DNA of 64,000 bases from Calothrix sp. 336/3 (GCF_000734895.2 NZ_CP011382.1:846700-910699), one strand, 5' to 3'; shown: positions 33,680 to 42,941, counted from the stretch's first letter. Program-made: numbers and translations. The notes: generated by a model not told the origin, from the letters alone.

Positions 33680-35350
33680 TCACTCCTGACTCCCCTTCTC
33701 CTTCCCTTGCTCCTGCATAACTACTTTCAATGTTGCCTTTGCCAGACTTTGATTGGGGTTGAGTTTTAAAGCAACTTGTAAAGCCGCGATCGCCTGGGGA
33801 TAACGTTGCATTTTGGCGAGAACCAAACCTTTACCCGTCATGGCTTCGGCGCTTTGGGGATTGATTTTTATCGCTCGATTGTAAGCTTTGAGAGCATCTT
33901 GATGACGTGCCATGGATGTCAAAACTAAACCTCGGTTATACCATCCTTCGTAGGCATTCATATTCAGGGCGATCGCTCTGTCTGTGGAGGCAAGGGCGGC
34001 GGGATATTGTTGTAAATGCCACAACACAACACTGTAGTTTGCCCATCCTTCGTAGTTATTCGGTTGAATGGCTAGGGATTTACTGTAGGCAATCAAAGCA
34101 TTGCGATACTGCTGTTGTTTACTCCAGATTCTGCCACGGTTAAACCAAGCAGGGGCAAAACCTGCATTCAGGGCGATCGCCTTTTCTGTAGATGCCATAG
34201 CTTCTGGGTATTGTTGCAAATGCCACAGCGCCACACTGCGGTTGCTCCAAGCTTCGGCATAGTCTGTTCTCATCCCCACCGCTCGGTTTACCGATGCCAA
34301 ACCATCCTCATATTTCCCTGCCCCAATTAATCCCACACCGCGCTCATTCCAAGCTTGGGCAGCCCCAAAATCATGCCACATCCCATCCCCAGCAATGGCA
34401 GCATCACAAGCTTTCACTGCTTCCTCATACTGCTTGCTACGGTTGAGCATCGCACAACGCCCCACCTGTGCCAGGGAATACTTGGGATTAATCGCCACCG
34501 AACGCTCGTAGGATGTCCGTGCTTCTGCGTAACGATTTAATTTTTGTAATACTAAACCCTGCCCTGCCCAAGCCTGGTAATCATTGGCATCCAGGGTAAG
34601 TAATTTGTCATAGTCGGCGATCGCCACGGTGAACTCATTGATTTTTGTATATGCCATGGCACGGTTAGCAAGGGCAAAGGTTTGACTCTTATCACCCCAG
34701 TTACCATTACCCGCTAGGGCTTGATTACAACTGGCGATCGCCTGCTCATGCTGCTCAATCTTGTTAAATAAATAACATTTGTATGCCAGAGTCAGAGAGT
34801 CCTTCGGTTCCAACAACAGACTTCTATCAAAGGCAATCATCGCCTGGGCATACTCATCCTGCTGAGTCAAAATCACCCCCCGATGTACCCAAGCTAACCT
34901 CGGTGATTCCTTGCCCCAATTGCCATCCACCTTCAAAGCTTGGTTGCAGATATCCAAAGCATCTTCGTTACGATTCAGAGCATTCAACGCCATACACTTG
35001 TAACTCAACGCCAAGGAAGTCTTTTTGTCAAACTGCAAAGCTCGATCTGCACTGACGATCGCCTCCGGATATTTCTTCAACTTCAACAACACCCCAGCAT
35101 GATCTGCCCAATACAAAGGGTTGCGGGTTTTCAGAGAAATTGCCTGCTCACAAGCCGCCAAGGCTGCCTCATACTGCCCCGCCTGCTGCTGCAAATAACA
35201 CAAGTTAGACCAGTAATTGGGGTCTTTTAACTTTTCCTGTAAAATATTCTGACTCAGAATAATCGGTGATTCTGCGGCTTCAGTTGCCTTGACAACTAGT
35301 AAAAAGCTCAAAATACTTACTACTGTAGCTAATTTTTTGATACATTGCAT
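33680..35350 (-). CDS. Exported TPR-repeat protein
   Basis: The ATG at 35350 gives 556 residues starting MQCIKKLATVVSILSFLLVV and ending the signal region near KATEAAES, a good signal peptide. An upstream in-frame ATG at 35416 would mask that signal and run into the divergent gene's leader. From residue about 40 on there are roughly thirteen TPR units with W-N/Y-L-G-Y-A-P patterns (AWNERGVGLIGAGKYEDGLA and similar). Two half-copies (ASTDRAIALN and ASTEKAIALN) show recent internal duplication. It should act as a protein-binding scaffold outside the cytoplasm. It diverges from the pentapeptide gene over 70 bp. Confidence 0.85.
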   Translation of the reverse strand: MQCIKKLATVVSILSFLLVVKATEAAESPIILSQNILQEKLKDPNYWSNLCYLQQQAGQYEAALAACEQAISLKTRNPLYWADHAGVLLKLKKYPEAIVSADRALQFDKKTSLALSYKCMALNALNRNEDALDICNQALKVDGNWGKESPRLAWVHRGVILTQQDEYAQAMIAFDRSLLLEPKDSLTLAYKCYLFNKIEQHEQAIASCNQALAGNGNWGDKSQTFALANRAMAYTKINEFTVAIADYDKLLTLDANDYQAWAGQGLVLQKLNRYAEARTSYERSVAINPKYSLAQVGRCAMLNRSKQYEEAVKACDAAIAGDGMWHDFGAAQAWNERGVGLIGAGKYEDGLASVNRAVGMRTDYAEAWSNRSVALWHLQQYPEAMASTEKAIALNAGFAPAWFNRGRIWSKQQQYRNALIAYSKSLAIQPNNYEGWANYSVVLWHLQQYPAALASTDRAIALNMNAYEGWYNRGLVLTSMARHQDALKAYNRAIKINPQSAEAMTGKGLVLAKMQRYPQAIAALQVALKLNPNQSLAKATLKVVMQEQGKEKGSQE

Positions 35351-35420
35351 AGCTGCGATTTTCAGGATTGTCAATGTAGGATTGTTGGTTGAAGTTATTT
35401 TGCAAAACCTGGGCAAGGCG

Positions 35421-36698
35421 ATGAAAAATTTGGTGAGAGGTTTCCAGCCCTCTATCGCTCTCCTGTTCCTTCTGATGTTCCTGCCAACTGCCTATGCAGC
35501 TGATGCTGGTGACATCCAGAAACTCAAAGAAACCCGTCAATGTGCCGGATGTAACTTAGAGAAAGCCAATCTACGGGGTTTTTATCTGCGTCAGGCAAAC
35601 CTCAAAGGGGCAAACCTCCAAGGGGCAAATCTCAACGCAGCCGATTTACGGGGAGCATTTCTGCGGGGAGCAAACCTCAAGGATGCCGACCTGCGCAATG
35701 CTAACCTAGAAGATGCCAACTTAGAAAACGCCAAGTTAGCAGGAGTAAAATGGCACAATACAGTTGTAAGCGATCGCACAGTCATTGAGCGAAAATGGCG
35801 AGAAGTTTTTAACCTAGTTAATGGCAAAGTCACAAATCCTGATCTCAGTAAAGCTGACTTGTCAGGAGCAAATCTCAACGGTTTAGATCTACGTAACTTT
35901 AACCTCCAAGGTGCAAATCTGGAAAATGCCACCCTGGAAGCTACCCTACTGAATAACGTCAATTTCCAACAAGCTAACCTCACCTCTGCTAGTTTGTTTC
36001 TCAGTGATTTGCGTAATAGTAACTTCAGCAATGCCAACCTGGAAAAAGGTAAACTCCAAGCCACAGATTTTCGCAACGCTAATCTCAGCCAAACTAACCT
36101 CAAGCAAGCTAACCTCAGTAATGCTTTCCTGGAATCAGCAAACCTGAGTAACTCAATTCTCACCGAGGCAAAACTCTCCCGCTCCTACCTCAACAACGCC
36201 AACCTCAGCCAAACTAAACTCAATAATGCCAACCTCCTCACCTCCGACTTGCGAGGGGCAAACCTCACGGGTGTGGATTTAGCTAATGCCAATCTGCGAG
36301 GAGCAGACTTGAGCAATTCCATTCTCAGTAATGCGATTCTCCGCAGCAGCAACCTGGAAGGTGCGAATTTACGCTCTATGCAACTCAGTGGCACAAACCT
36401 CAGTGGTTTGAATCTCAGCAACGTTGATCTCAGTGGCAACAACCTCAGCAAAACCAACCTCAGAAGAACTAATTTAAGCGGAGCTAACCTGAAAACTGCC
36501 AACTTGAGCCAAGCAGACTTGTTTGAGGCAAACCTGAGTGGGGCAGATTTGAGCGGCGCAAACCTCAGCAATGCCGATCTCACCCGCGCTAATCTCCGTG
36601 GGGCGAACCTCCAAGGAACCACCCTCAGTGGTATCAAACTTAACTTTGCTAACTTCTGCGGCGCTACTATGCCAAATGGTAGTAAGGGTAAGTGTTAA
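35421..36698 (+). CDS. Exported pentapeptide-repeat protein
   Basis: The ATG at 35421 (AAGG about 5 bases upstream) gives 425 residues with a signal peptide MKNLVRGFQPSIALLFLLMF followed by LPTAYAADAG. Pentapeptides of the A(N/D)LxX type begin after a CAGC pair and run almost to the end, interrupted once near residues 112-140 (WHNTVVSDRTVIERKWREVF). The product should be a right-handed quadrilateral beta-helix. An earlier in-frame ATG at 35289 lies inside the divergent TPR gene and is rejected. Such exported proteins are abundant in cyanobacteria; the binding partner is unknown. Confidence 0.88.
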   Translation: MKNLVRGFQPSIALLFLLMFLPTAYAADAGDIQKLKETRQCAGCNLEKANLRGFYLRQANLKGANLQGANLNAADLRGAFLRGANLKDADLRNANLEDANLENAKLAGVKWHNTVVSDRTVIERKWREVFNLVNGKVTNPDLSKADLSGANLNGLDLRNFNLQGANLENATLEATLLNNVNFQQANLTSASLFLSDLRNSNFSNANLEKGKLQATDFRNANLSQTNLKQANLSNAFLESANLSNSILTEAKLSRSYLNNANLSQTKLNNANLLTSDLRGANLTGVDLANANLRGADLSNSILSNAILRSSNLEGANLRSMQLSGTNLSGLNLSNVDLSGNNLSKTNLRRTNLSGANLKTANLSQADLFEANLSGADLSGANLSNADLTRANLRGANLQGTTLSGIKLNFANFCGATMPNGSKGKC

Positions 36699-36740
36699 AG
36701 CAGTTAAGAGTTAATATTTCCTATAAATATAAAACCTCTA

Positions 36741-36814
36741 TAGGATGGGTTAGCGCAGCGTAACCCATGCAGAATAAGACTTTGATGCGTTACGGCTATG
36801 CCTAATACATCCTA
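36741..36814. repeat. Small palindromic intergenic repeat (TAGGATG ends)
   Basis: Ends TAGGATG and CATCCTA are inverted; the interior has GGGTTAGCGCAGCGTAACCC and GATGCGTTACGGCTATGCC, a pattern seen widely in cyanobacterial spacers. It abuts the element at 36813-36922. Confidence 0.65.
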
Positions 36815-36922
36815 TAGCGTTTTTCATTCTAGTGAGGTATAGAAGAACCCCTCCCCAGCCCTCCTCGAAATCGGGGAGGGTGCCCAATAGGGCGGGTGGG
36901 GTTGTATTTCGGAAACGCTATA
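36813..36922. mobile_element. MITE-like element, TATAGCG ends, intact copy
   Basis: The 110 bp element has terminal inverted repeats TATAGCGTTT and AAACGCTATA, with a CCCCTCCCC...GGTGGGG interior that would fold back. A second copy split by insertions lies at 38118-38553, and a decayed one at 49842-49957. No coding capacity. Confidence 0.75.
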
Positions 36923-36978
36923 CCTTTGATTAAACCGGATTACTTACCGCACTTTTAGGTTGGTAAGGATGTGAAAAG

Positions 36979-37758
36979 ATGTTCTCGGAGAGCTACATGC
37001 AAGCAAAAAATACAGAACAGGTGATGCGCCACTTAGAAGATATAATTGCAGAAGCAAAAAGGAACTGCGATCGCACAGGTTTATTTGCTGCCCTTTACCG
37101 TCAGGTGACATTGAAAATCAACCAGGGAATTGAAAGTCATCTATTTGAAGATAATTCCCGTATGGAAAGATTCGCCACAAAATTCGCCAATCGCTACTTC
37201 CAAGCCCTTGATGATTATCAAAAACATGGTAAACCCACAAAAAGTTGGAAGGTAGCCTTAGAAGCAACTACACATCCCGATTATTTAGTTTTGCAACACT
37301 TACTTTTAGGAATTAACGCCCATATTAATTTAGATTTAGGGATTGTCGCAGCACAAATTAATCCCGACTCCAAATTACCCACATTCCGTCAAGATTACGA
37401 TACAGTCAACCATATTATTGGAGAGTTACTAGACGGGGTACAAGGGATAGTTGGAAAATTTTCCCCGTTATTGGATATCCTCGACAAATTAGGGGGTAAA
37501 ACTGATGAATGGCTCATGACTTTCAGTATGACTAAAGCCCGTCAAGAAGCTTGGAATCTAGCAGAACTACTAGCAGGGCAGAATTTTGTCGTACAACAGG
37601 GAATTATTGCCATGATTGATACCAAAGTGGCATTCTTAGGGAAATTGCTGATCAATCCTAGTCGGACTTTAAATAAAGCTGTGGATTTAATTCACGAAAC
37701 TGAAAGTGATGATATCCCCGCCATTATCGATGCATTGAATAGTATTGTAAATTCATAA
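36979..37758 (+). CDS. DUF5995 family protein
   Basis: This 259-residue protein is all-helical. The segment HPDYLVLQHLLLGINAHINL followed by DLGIVAAQ is the DUF5995 signature. The conserved His and Asp residues there could bind a metal, but no activity is known. The ATG at 36979 is used; a second ATG seven codons later is also possible. The gene stands alone, flanked on both sides by small mobile elements. Confidence 0.82.
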   Translation: MFSESYMQAKNTEQVMRHLEDIIAEAKRNCDRTGLFAALYRQVTLKINQGIESHLFEDNSRMERFATKFANRYFQALDDYQKHGKPTKSWKVALEATTHPDYLVLQHLLLGINAHINLDLGIVAAQINPDSKLPTFRQDYDTVNHIIGELLDGVQGIVGKFSPLLDILDKLGGKTDEWLMTFSMTKARQEAWNLAELLAGQNFVVQQGIIAMIDTKVAFLGKLLINPSRTLNKAVDLIHETESDDIPAIIDALNSIVNS

Positions 37759-37830
37759 TTCACGGTAATTGTCATAGCAATTTGAAAAAATAATTCAACA
37801 GTTAGGAGTTTAGCATTGCTCAACCCTTAC

Positions 37831-38003
37831 CCCTCTTTTGTTACTACGGGGAGAGAATAGTCTGAAATGCTTACAGCATAAGGCTTTTATTAAAAAAACA
37901 TAATTTCAGCCATTGTGTTAGAAAATAAACGCTCAAATGCATGTTCTATCTAGAGTTGAAAATTTGACTTTGATTTTTCTTTTCCCAGAGTGACAAAAAA
38001 GGG
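37831..38003 (+). mobile_element. MITE with CCCTCTTTTGT-type ends, copy A
   Basis: The 173 bp element has imperfect inverted ends (CCCTCTTTTGTTACT left; AGTGACAAAAAAGGG right). CTTAC flanks it on both sides, a likely 5 bp target duplication. The element at 47579-47751 has the same length and is nearly identical; the last 100 or so bases are the same. Confidence 0.85.
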
Positions 38004-38179
38004 CTTACACCATTTCACGAAAAATCTGATACAGATGTAAATCCTGAAAGCTTTGCTGCATCTAAGTTTTTTAATTGCGTTAGCGTTAGCTCTCCCGCAG
38101 GGAGCATTGTGAATTGGTATAGCGTTTTTCATTCTAGTGAGGTATTGAAGAACCCCTCCCCAGCCCTCCCCGATTTCGG

Positions 38180-38443
38180 GGCTACGGTGTACACACAAGT
38201 GGTAGCTGTAAGGGTTTCAGGCGTTATAGACCCCTTAAATTGTCATTACGAGCGCAGCGATAGCGGAGCGAAGTAATCACATAATCCCGTGGTTTTTGCG
38301 ATTGCTGAGTCGCAAAGCGACACGCTGCGCGAACGTCGTTCCTCCTCGCAATGACAGGCTTCCAGAGCGATCGCACAACCTAAATCTAAATGACGAAACC
38401 AAGTGCTAGGGGAAATTTTAAGACTTGTGTGTACACCGTAGCC
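38180..38443. mobile_element. 264 bp insertion with perfect 21 bp inverted ends
   Basis: The left end begins GGCTACGGTGTACACACAAG and the right end is its exact reverse complement over 21 bp. It interrupts the TATAGCG element and itself holds a third palindromic unit. It has no transposase and is probably mobilised in trans. Confidence 0.8.
38241..38356. repeat. Palindromic repeat with TGTCATTAC/GCAATGACA ends, innermost of the nest
   Basis: The unit begins TGTCATTACGAGCGCAGCGA and ends CTCCTCGCAATGACA, inverted with a few mismatches. This type of GTCATTGCGAG palindrome is widespread in bacterial spacers. It sits wholly within the 264 bp insertion. Confidence 0.7.
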
Positions 38444-38605
38444 TTGGCAAGGGGAGCCACTGCGTTGGGCGGGTTTCCCGACTTGTAGCAAATGGCGTGA
38501 GGGTGCGCGACAGCGCGGGTGGGGTGTATTTCAGTTGACTGGGAAACGCTATATCTAACGATGTAAAATACATAATCTCTATCCATCTTATTTTCCTAAG
38601 TCATC

Positions 38606-39226
38606 TTGAAATACTATCGTCAACAAACCAATACTTTCCCTACTACTTACCTCAATGACTTATGGGGAGAAATTAACTCTAGCCCTTACTTTTCTGTTAA
38701 TAACCTGAATCGGGATTTTATCGCTACTAAAGGGTTTTCTGTAGTCTTTCAACAATCTGGGATAATGGAAGTTGTGGAAAAGTTTCCATTTTTTCAACCT
38801 TATTTAGATGTAGCTATTTTAGATAATTGCAATGCTTTTTATCTTAATCCTCTATTGTTGAAAGAAGGTTCCCGTGTCGATCCTCATATCGATCGCTCCC
38901 TACGTTCCTATTGTAAGACTATTGAACCACCAGCTTTTGTGAGTGTTCTCTATGTGCGTGTACCAGAAAATATGGAAGGGGGGGAACTGATATTACGCTG
39001 TCAAAAAAGACAAGTTGGGCAAATTAAACCACAGGTAAATAGTTTGGTGTATTTTCAGGGTGATTTAACCCACTCAGTCAATCCTGTCAAAACTCCCGGT
39101 AATCGCTTGAGCTTGGTATGTGAACAGTATAGTTTAAGTGAGGATGAATTGGAAGAGATTCCTCGGTTTACTGTGGAGTCAAGAGCTAGCATATCGAAAA
39201 TTAAAAAGAGAAAAAATGCCCCATAG
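38606..39226 (+). CDS. 2-oxoglutarate/Fe(II)-dependent oxygenase
   Basis: This 206-residue protein begins with TTG at 38606. The iron-binding triad is visible as H94-x-D96 (VDPHIDRS) and H156 (GDLTHSV), and R167 (GNRLSL) can bind the 2-oxoglutarate carboxylate. The double-stranded beta-helix strands FVSVLYVRVP and GGELILRCQ lie in order. The fold resembles prolyl-hydroxylase-like 2OG enzymes. The substrate is unknown. The tail (ISKIKKRKNAP) is basic. Confidence 0.82.
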   Translation: MKYYRQQTNTFPTTYLNDLWGEINSSPYFSVNNLNRDFIATKGFSVVFQQSGIMEVVEKFPFFQPYLDVAILDNCNAFYLNPLLLKEGSRVDPHIDRSLRSYCKTIEPPAFVSVLYVRVPENMEGGELILRCQKRQVGQIKPQVNSLVYFQGDLTHSVNPVKTPGNRLSLVCEQYSLSEDELEEIPRFTVESRASISKIKKRKNAP

Positions 39227-39291
39227 TTTAGTTTTAAATATAATTCCCCAATCTCCCATCTACCCTAATTACCTAACAGGGAGACACTACC

Positions 39292-39426
39292 ATGCTTTAT
39301 TTTTTAATCTTATCAGTTCTGTTGATCACGCTCTTGGCGATCGCCGAATTAATTCATAATAAAATACCCTCGACTTTTATGGCTAAAAATGGTGTATATC
39401 ACCCGTTTAGAACCAGAAATAACTAA
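39292..39426 (+). CDS. Possible 44-residue membrane peptide
   Basis: ATG at 39292 follows AGGGAG with about 8 bases spacing. The product begins MLYFLILSVLLITLLAIAEL, a single membrane helix, then a short basic tail. It starts 66 bp after the oxygenase gene in the same direction. A good ribosome site and a sensible membrane profile support it; no family is known. Confidence 0.5.
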   Translation: MLYFLILSVLLITLLAIAELIHNKIPSTFMAKNGVYHPFRTRNN

Positions 39427-39490
39427 GAATATTTTCCTGCATTCTGCACAGTGGAAAGCTGCGGGAGAATCACCACAAGCTATTCATCTT

Positions 39491-39520
39491 ATTAAACTAA
39501 TCCCTATCAGGGATTGAGAC
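39491..39520 (+). repeat. Solitary sequence resembling a cyanobacterial CRISPR repeat
   Basis: The 30 bp ATTAAACTAATCCCTATCAG followed by GGATTGAGAC resembles the ATCCCTATCAGGGATTGAAAC ends of type I/III repeats in filamentous cyanobacteria. Only one copy exists in the window and no cas gene is near, so it is not an array. Confidence 0.45.
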
Positions 39521-39629
39521 TACATAATTGGTGAAACTCCAACAAGCGATTTAGTTGCAATTTAAACGAATCCCTGTACGAGTTCCTGACGGGTTCTGTT
39601 ATCATCAGGAGCAAATTATTACCCATCAC

Positions 39630-41945
39630 CTAACCCATTTTCTGCAACTGTGCTACCCTGGGGTCAACAATCTTCTGTCCTAAGCTGGCGAATTTAATTG
39701 CCACAGAAACCTTATTCCCCACACCAAATACATGGGTAATTTCACCCAATCCAAATGTTTTATGTAACACTTTATCTCCCACCGCCCAGGTATCACTATT
39801 TGTTGCCTGTCTGAAATTTGCTGATGTGCTTTTGGCGACTCGCTGCACTTTATAACCAGAAGTCAGCAACTCTGGGGGTAACTCATCAAGAAACTGCGAT
39901 CGCATTGCGGGTTCCCGTGAACCATACAAGCGTCTTTCCCGTGCGTGGGAGAGAAACAACCGTTCTTGAGCGCGGGTAATTCCCACATAACAAAGTCTGC
40001 GTTCCTCTTCCAAGGCTTTTGGGTCATTCATGGAGCGATAATTAGGGAATAATCCCTGTTCCAACCCTACCAGGAAAACTATGGGGAATTCTAGCCCCTT
40101 GGATGCGTGGAGAGTCATCAAGGAAACCGCAGTTTCTCCCTCCTTGAGGTTATCTAAATCGGAACTAAGTGCGGTACTGGAAAGGAAGTTTTGCAGAGAA
40201 ACTTCTTCGTTTTCTTCGGCGAATTGCAATGTCGCATTATACAATTCCTGGACGTTCTGTAACCTATCTTCCGCTTCGTCCGTTCCCTGGGTTTGCAAGT
40301 CTGTGACATAACCAGAATCCTCTAAAATCCCTTGCAGTAGCTCTGGTACGGGAGTCGTATCTAGTTGATTACGCCACTTGTCAATCATTTTAGCAAATCC
40401 ATTGACAGATTTAGCCGATCGCCCAGCTAGGGTATTAACAGATGTTTCGTCGCTGAGTATTTCCCACAGGGTGACACCTAGTTCCTGGGATGCATTTACC
40501 AGGTTATCAATGGTTGCTTTCCCGATACCGCGACGGGGTGTATTGATTACCCGCATCAGACTTAGGGTATCTGCGGGGTTGGCGATCGCCCGCAAATAAC
40601 CGAGAACGTCCTTAATTTCCTTGCGATCGTAAAATTTTAAACCTCCCACCACGGTGTAGGGAATTTGATTGCGTACGAGAATATCTTCAAAGGGTCGAGA
40701 TTGGGCATTAGTACGGTATAGAATGGCAAAATTACCCCAGTGAATTTCTGGATTTTGTCTTTCTAGATTACGAATTTGCTGGATAACGAATTCTGCTTCT
40801 GCAATCTCATCATCTGCTTTGAAAAAGAAGATTTGTTCCCCTGCTCCCCTCGTTGCTTTCAGAACCTTATCAATCCGTTGGGTATTATTTTCAATCAAGT
40901 GGTTAGCAGCTTGAAGGATATTTTCACAGGAACGATAGTTCTCTTCTAATTTCACCATCGTATCCGTACCTTCATCCTCTAAACCATCCCCAAAATCTTG
41001 CTGAAAGTCTAGAAGAATGGTAAAGTCAGCCATTCTAAAAGAATAAATCGATTGGTCAGCATCTCCCACCACAAACACAGAACGGTTATTCCAATTCCAC
41101 TGTTTCTTATTAGTTTCTCCGTGGGTAGCCAGCAAGCTAATTAAATCATATTGGGTGCGATTAGTATCTTGATATTCATCTACCAAGATATGGCAAAATT
41201 TCCGATGCCAATACCCCAAGACATGCTCATTCTGTTGAAATAACCTCACAGGAATCAAGATTAAATCATCAAAATCCAGGGCATTATTTTCTGCCAATTT
41301 ATCTTGATATAAGCTGTAAACTTCCGAAATTACCCTACCCCGATAATTTGGCTGTTCCTTGGCGAATTCCTGGGGTGATAAACCCTGGTTTTTGGCATTA
41401 CTAATGGTGTAGCGTACAGAACGAGGTTCAAATTTCTTGTCATCCAAATTTAACTGCTTGGTGACAATCTCCTTAACTAAACTTTGAGCATCACTATCAT
41501 CAAAAATCGAAAAATTACGGTTCCAAGTACGTCCTCGTTCATCCTGATACTTCTCAATATCTAAGCGGAGAATCCGCGACAAAAGACTATGGAAAGTGCC
41601 ACACCACAAGTCTTTGATATAATGTCGCCACACCTGCGATCGCAACTGAGTTTGTTGATGTTCTGGTAATAAATCGAACTTTTCCCCATACTCAGACAGA
41701 GCTAACTGCTCGGCAAACAATTTTTGGATCCGCTCCTTCATTTCCCGTGCAGCTTTGTTGGTAAAAGTTACCGCCAAGATATTCTCTGGGTCAACCCGAT
41801 GTTGTAAAATCAGATTGGCGATCCGATAGGTAAGTGCCCTTGTTTTGCCAGAACCTGCACCCGCAACGACTAACAAAGGTCCACAAAAATGCTCAACAGC
41901 ACGGCGTTGACTAGGGTTAAGATGGCTTAGGAAATTTGTGGTCAT
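39630..41945 (-). CDS. pcrA: UvrD/PcrA-type ATP-dependent DNA helicase
   Basis: This 771-residue SF1A helicase has Walker A AGAGSGKT (28-35) after NPSQRRAVEHFCGPLLVVAG, the VTFTNKAAREMKERI motif Ia, DEYQDTN (Walker B), GDADQSIYSFRMAD (motif III), LEENYRS (motif IV), SLMTLHASKGLEFPIVFLVG (motif V) and VGITRAQERLFLSHA (motif VI). All are intact. The C-terminal end has a Tudor-like VGDKVLHKTFGLGEITHV. It unwinds DNA in nucleotide excision repair and clears replication blocks. Length is normal for the family. It is a single housekeeping gene with no visible operon partner. Confidence 0.95.
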   Translation of the reverse strand: MTTNFLSHLNPSQRRAVEHFCGPLLVVAGAGSGKTRALTYRIANLILQHRVDPENILAVTFTNKAAREMKERIQKLFAEQLALSEYGEKFDLLPEHQQTQLRSQVWRHYIKDLWCGTFHSLLSRILRLDIEKYQDERGRTWNRNFSIFDDSDAQSLVKEIVTKQLNLDDKKFEPRSVRYTISNAKNQGLSPQEFAKEQPNYRGRVISEVYSLYQDKLAENNALDFDDLILIPVRLFQQNEHVLGYWHRKFCHILVDEYQDTNRTQYDLISLLATHGETNKKQWNWNNRSVFVVGDADQSIYSFRMADFTILLDFQQDFGDGLEDEGTDTMVKLEENYRSCENILQAANHLIENNTQRIDKVLKATRGAGEQIFFFKADDEIAEAEFVIQQIRNLERQNPEIHWGNFAILYRTNAQSRPFEDILVRNQIPYTVVGGLKFYDRKEIKDVLGYLRAIANPADTLSLMRVINTPRRGIGKATIDNLVNASQELGVTLWEILSDETSVNTLAGRSAKSVNGFAKMIDKWRNQLDTTPVPELLQGILEDSGYVTDLQTQGTDEAEDRLQNVQELYNATLQFAEENEEVSLQNFLSSTALSSDLDNLKEGETAVSLMTLHASKGLEFPIVFLVGLEQGLFPNYRSMNDPKALEEERRLCYVGITRAQERLFLSHARERRLYGSREPAMRSQFLDELPPELLTSGYKVQRVAKSTSANFRQATNSDTWAVGDKVLHKTFGLGEITHVFGVGNKVSVAIKFASLGQKIVDPRVAQLQKMG

Positions 41946-42026
41946 GGATGGGAGGATTAAGACAAAGCATCGCTATTAGTTAGGCTACACTATCCTACCG
42001 AGTATTTTGAATTTTAAATTTGATAT

Positions 42027-42737
42027 TTAATTTTCATCCCTTCCCCTTAAACCCTGGATGAGACTAATTGAGTCTGCCGCTTCTTTCGCCACAGACCACC
42101 AACCAGGTATAATTGTGTGATCAGTTTGGGCTAGTCTTTGCAATTTGGGTAATGCTTGCTCCACAACGACTGCTCCCACAGCAAAACATCCCCAAAACCT
42201 CACCTCAGCTGCCAAATCATCCAAAGATTCCAGCATCACCTGTACCGCACTGTCATAGAGATTTGTGGGAATATCCTCAGAAAGCTTATTACCTAACCCT
42301 TCCAAAGCTTGCGATCGCAGTGATGGAGGTTCATTTTTGTTTCCTGCAATTTCCGTGAGTACTTGAATTAATTCTGGGTTAATTTGGCAATTCGTCAAGA
42401 AAGAGACTGTATATGCTGCACTTTCTCGCTGAGATACGTCAACACCCCTAGTGAGAATCTCGAATAAACCAGTCAGATGTTTTGTAGTCGCAATCAAACT
42501 TAATGCAGTTGCTGCATGCATCCACAACTCCCGACTTTGACTAGATAACACACCCATCAAAGTATCAGCGTCATCATCATTTCCTACCTTTCCCATTAAC
42601 CAAACAGCTATTTCTGCTTGCTGAGGGTTGAGAGTCTCAATCCAACCGTGACTACGAGAGCTAAAACCCAAACTTTCCAACATCTCAATATCAGCTATTG
42701 ATTCTGGAAATTGATTCTTGACTTGTTGAATATTCAT
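42027..42737 (-). CDS. HEAT-repeat protein
   Basis: This 236-residue soluble helical protein contains about four to five HEAT-like units (NPQQAEIAVWLMGKVGNDDD, LWMHAATALSLIATTKHLTG, SLRSQALEGLGNKL, AEVRFWGCFAVGAVVVEQAL). There is no catalytic motif. It is likely a protein-interaction module; similar proteins include phycobilin-lyase-like ones, but no lyase residues are evident. It lies 81 bp upstream of the helicase gene in the same direction. GTAGGAGG precedes the ATG. Confidence 0.78.
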   Translation of the reverse strand: MNIQQVKNQFPESIADIEMLESLGFSSRSHGWIETLNPQQAEIAVWLMGKVGNDDDADTLMGVLSSQSRELWMHAATALSLIATTKHLTGLFEILTRGVDVSQRESAAYTVSFLTNCQINPELIQVLTEIAGNKNEPPSLRSQALEGLGNKLSEDIPTNLYDSAVQVMLESLDDLAAEVRFWGCFAVGAVVVEQALPKLQRLAQTDHTIIPGWWSVAKEAADSISLIQGLRGRDEN

Positions 42738-42755
42738 GATACGTAGGAGGAAGAA

Positions 42756-42870
42756 TTAAAATAATTCGTAATTCGTAATTCGTAATTCGTAATTCGTAAT
42801 GCTCCCTGCGGGAGAACTAACGCTAACGTAATTACGTTTTGTGACGGAGATTTAAACCCCGAAAGTTGGT
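42756..42870. repeat. Dispersed intergenic repeat with TAATTCG heptamers, copy 2 (inverted)
   Basis: Five exact TAATTCG heptamers (42762-42796) are followed by a CTCCCTGCGGGAG hairpin, CTAACGCTAACGTAATTACG, GTCACAAAACG in reverse, and AAGTTGGTTAA. This is the reverse complement of 33530-33677. It fills most of the 204 bp spacer. Confidence 0.85.
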
Positions 42871-42941
42871 TAAATATAAAACCTTCAAATCCTGCTCTGC
42901 AAGTTAGTAAATTTGATAAGATTTATTGAGCTTAGTTTATA

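Larger units (their letters stand above)
38118..38553. mobile_element. MITE-like element with TATAGCG ends, split by nested insertions
   Basis: The left part (TATAGCGTTTTTCATTCTAG to CCCCGATTTCGG) matches 36813 onward. The right part ends GTGGGGTGTATTTC ... GGGAAACGCTATA as in the intact copy. Between them lies a 264 bp insertion (38180-38443) plus extra sequence. Confidence 0.75.
37759..38605. other. Intergenic region built from repeats and nested insertions
   Basis: These 847 bp contain no gene. From left to right they hold a MITE (37831-38003), a sequence matching the left flank of the MITE at 47579 but inverted, a partial copy of the TTAGCGTTAGCTC repeat (about 38070-38112) and a three-level nested insertion (38118-38553). 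Confidence 0.8.

Noticed and set aside
35591..36637. Long antisense open frames opposite the pentapeptide-repeat gene
   Set aside because: They arise from the strongly biased repeat codons and encode Leu/Arg-rich monotonous sequence without any family pattern.
39491..39520. CRISPR array
   Set aside because: Only one repeat-like unit is present, with no second repeat at array spacing and no cas gene, so no array is called.
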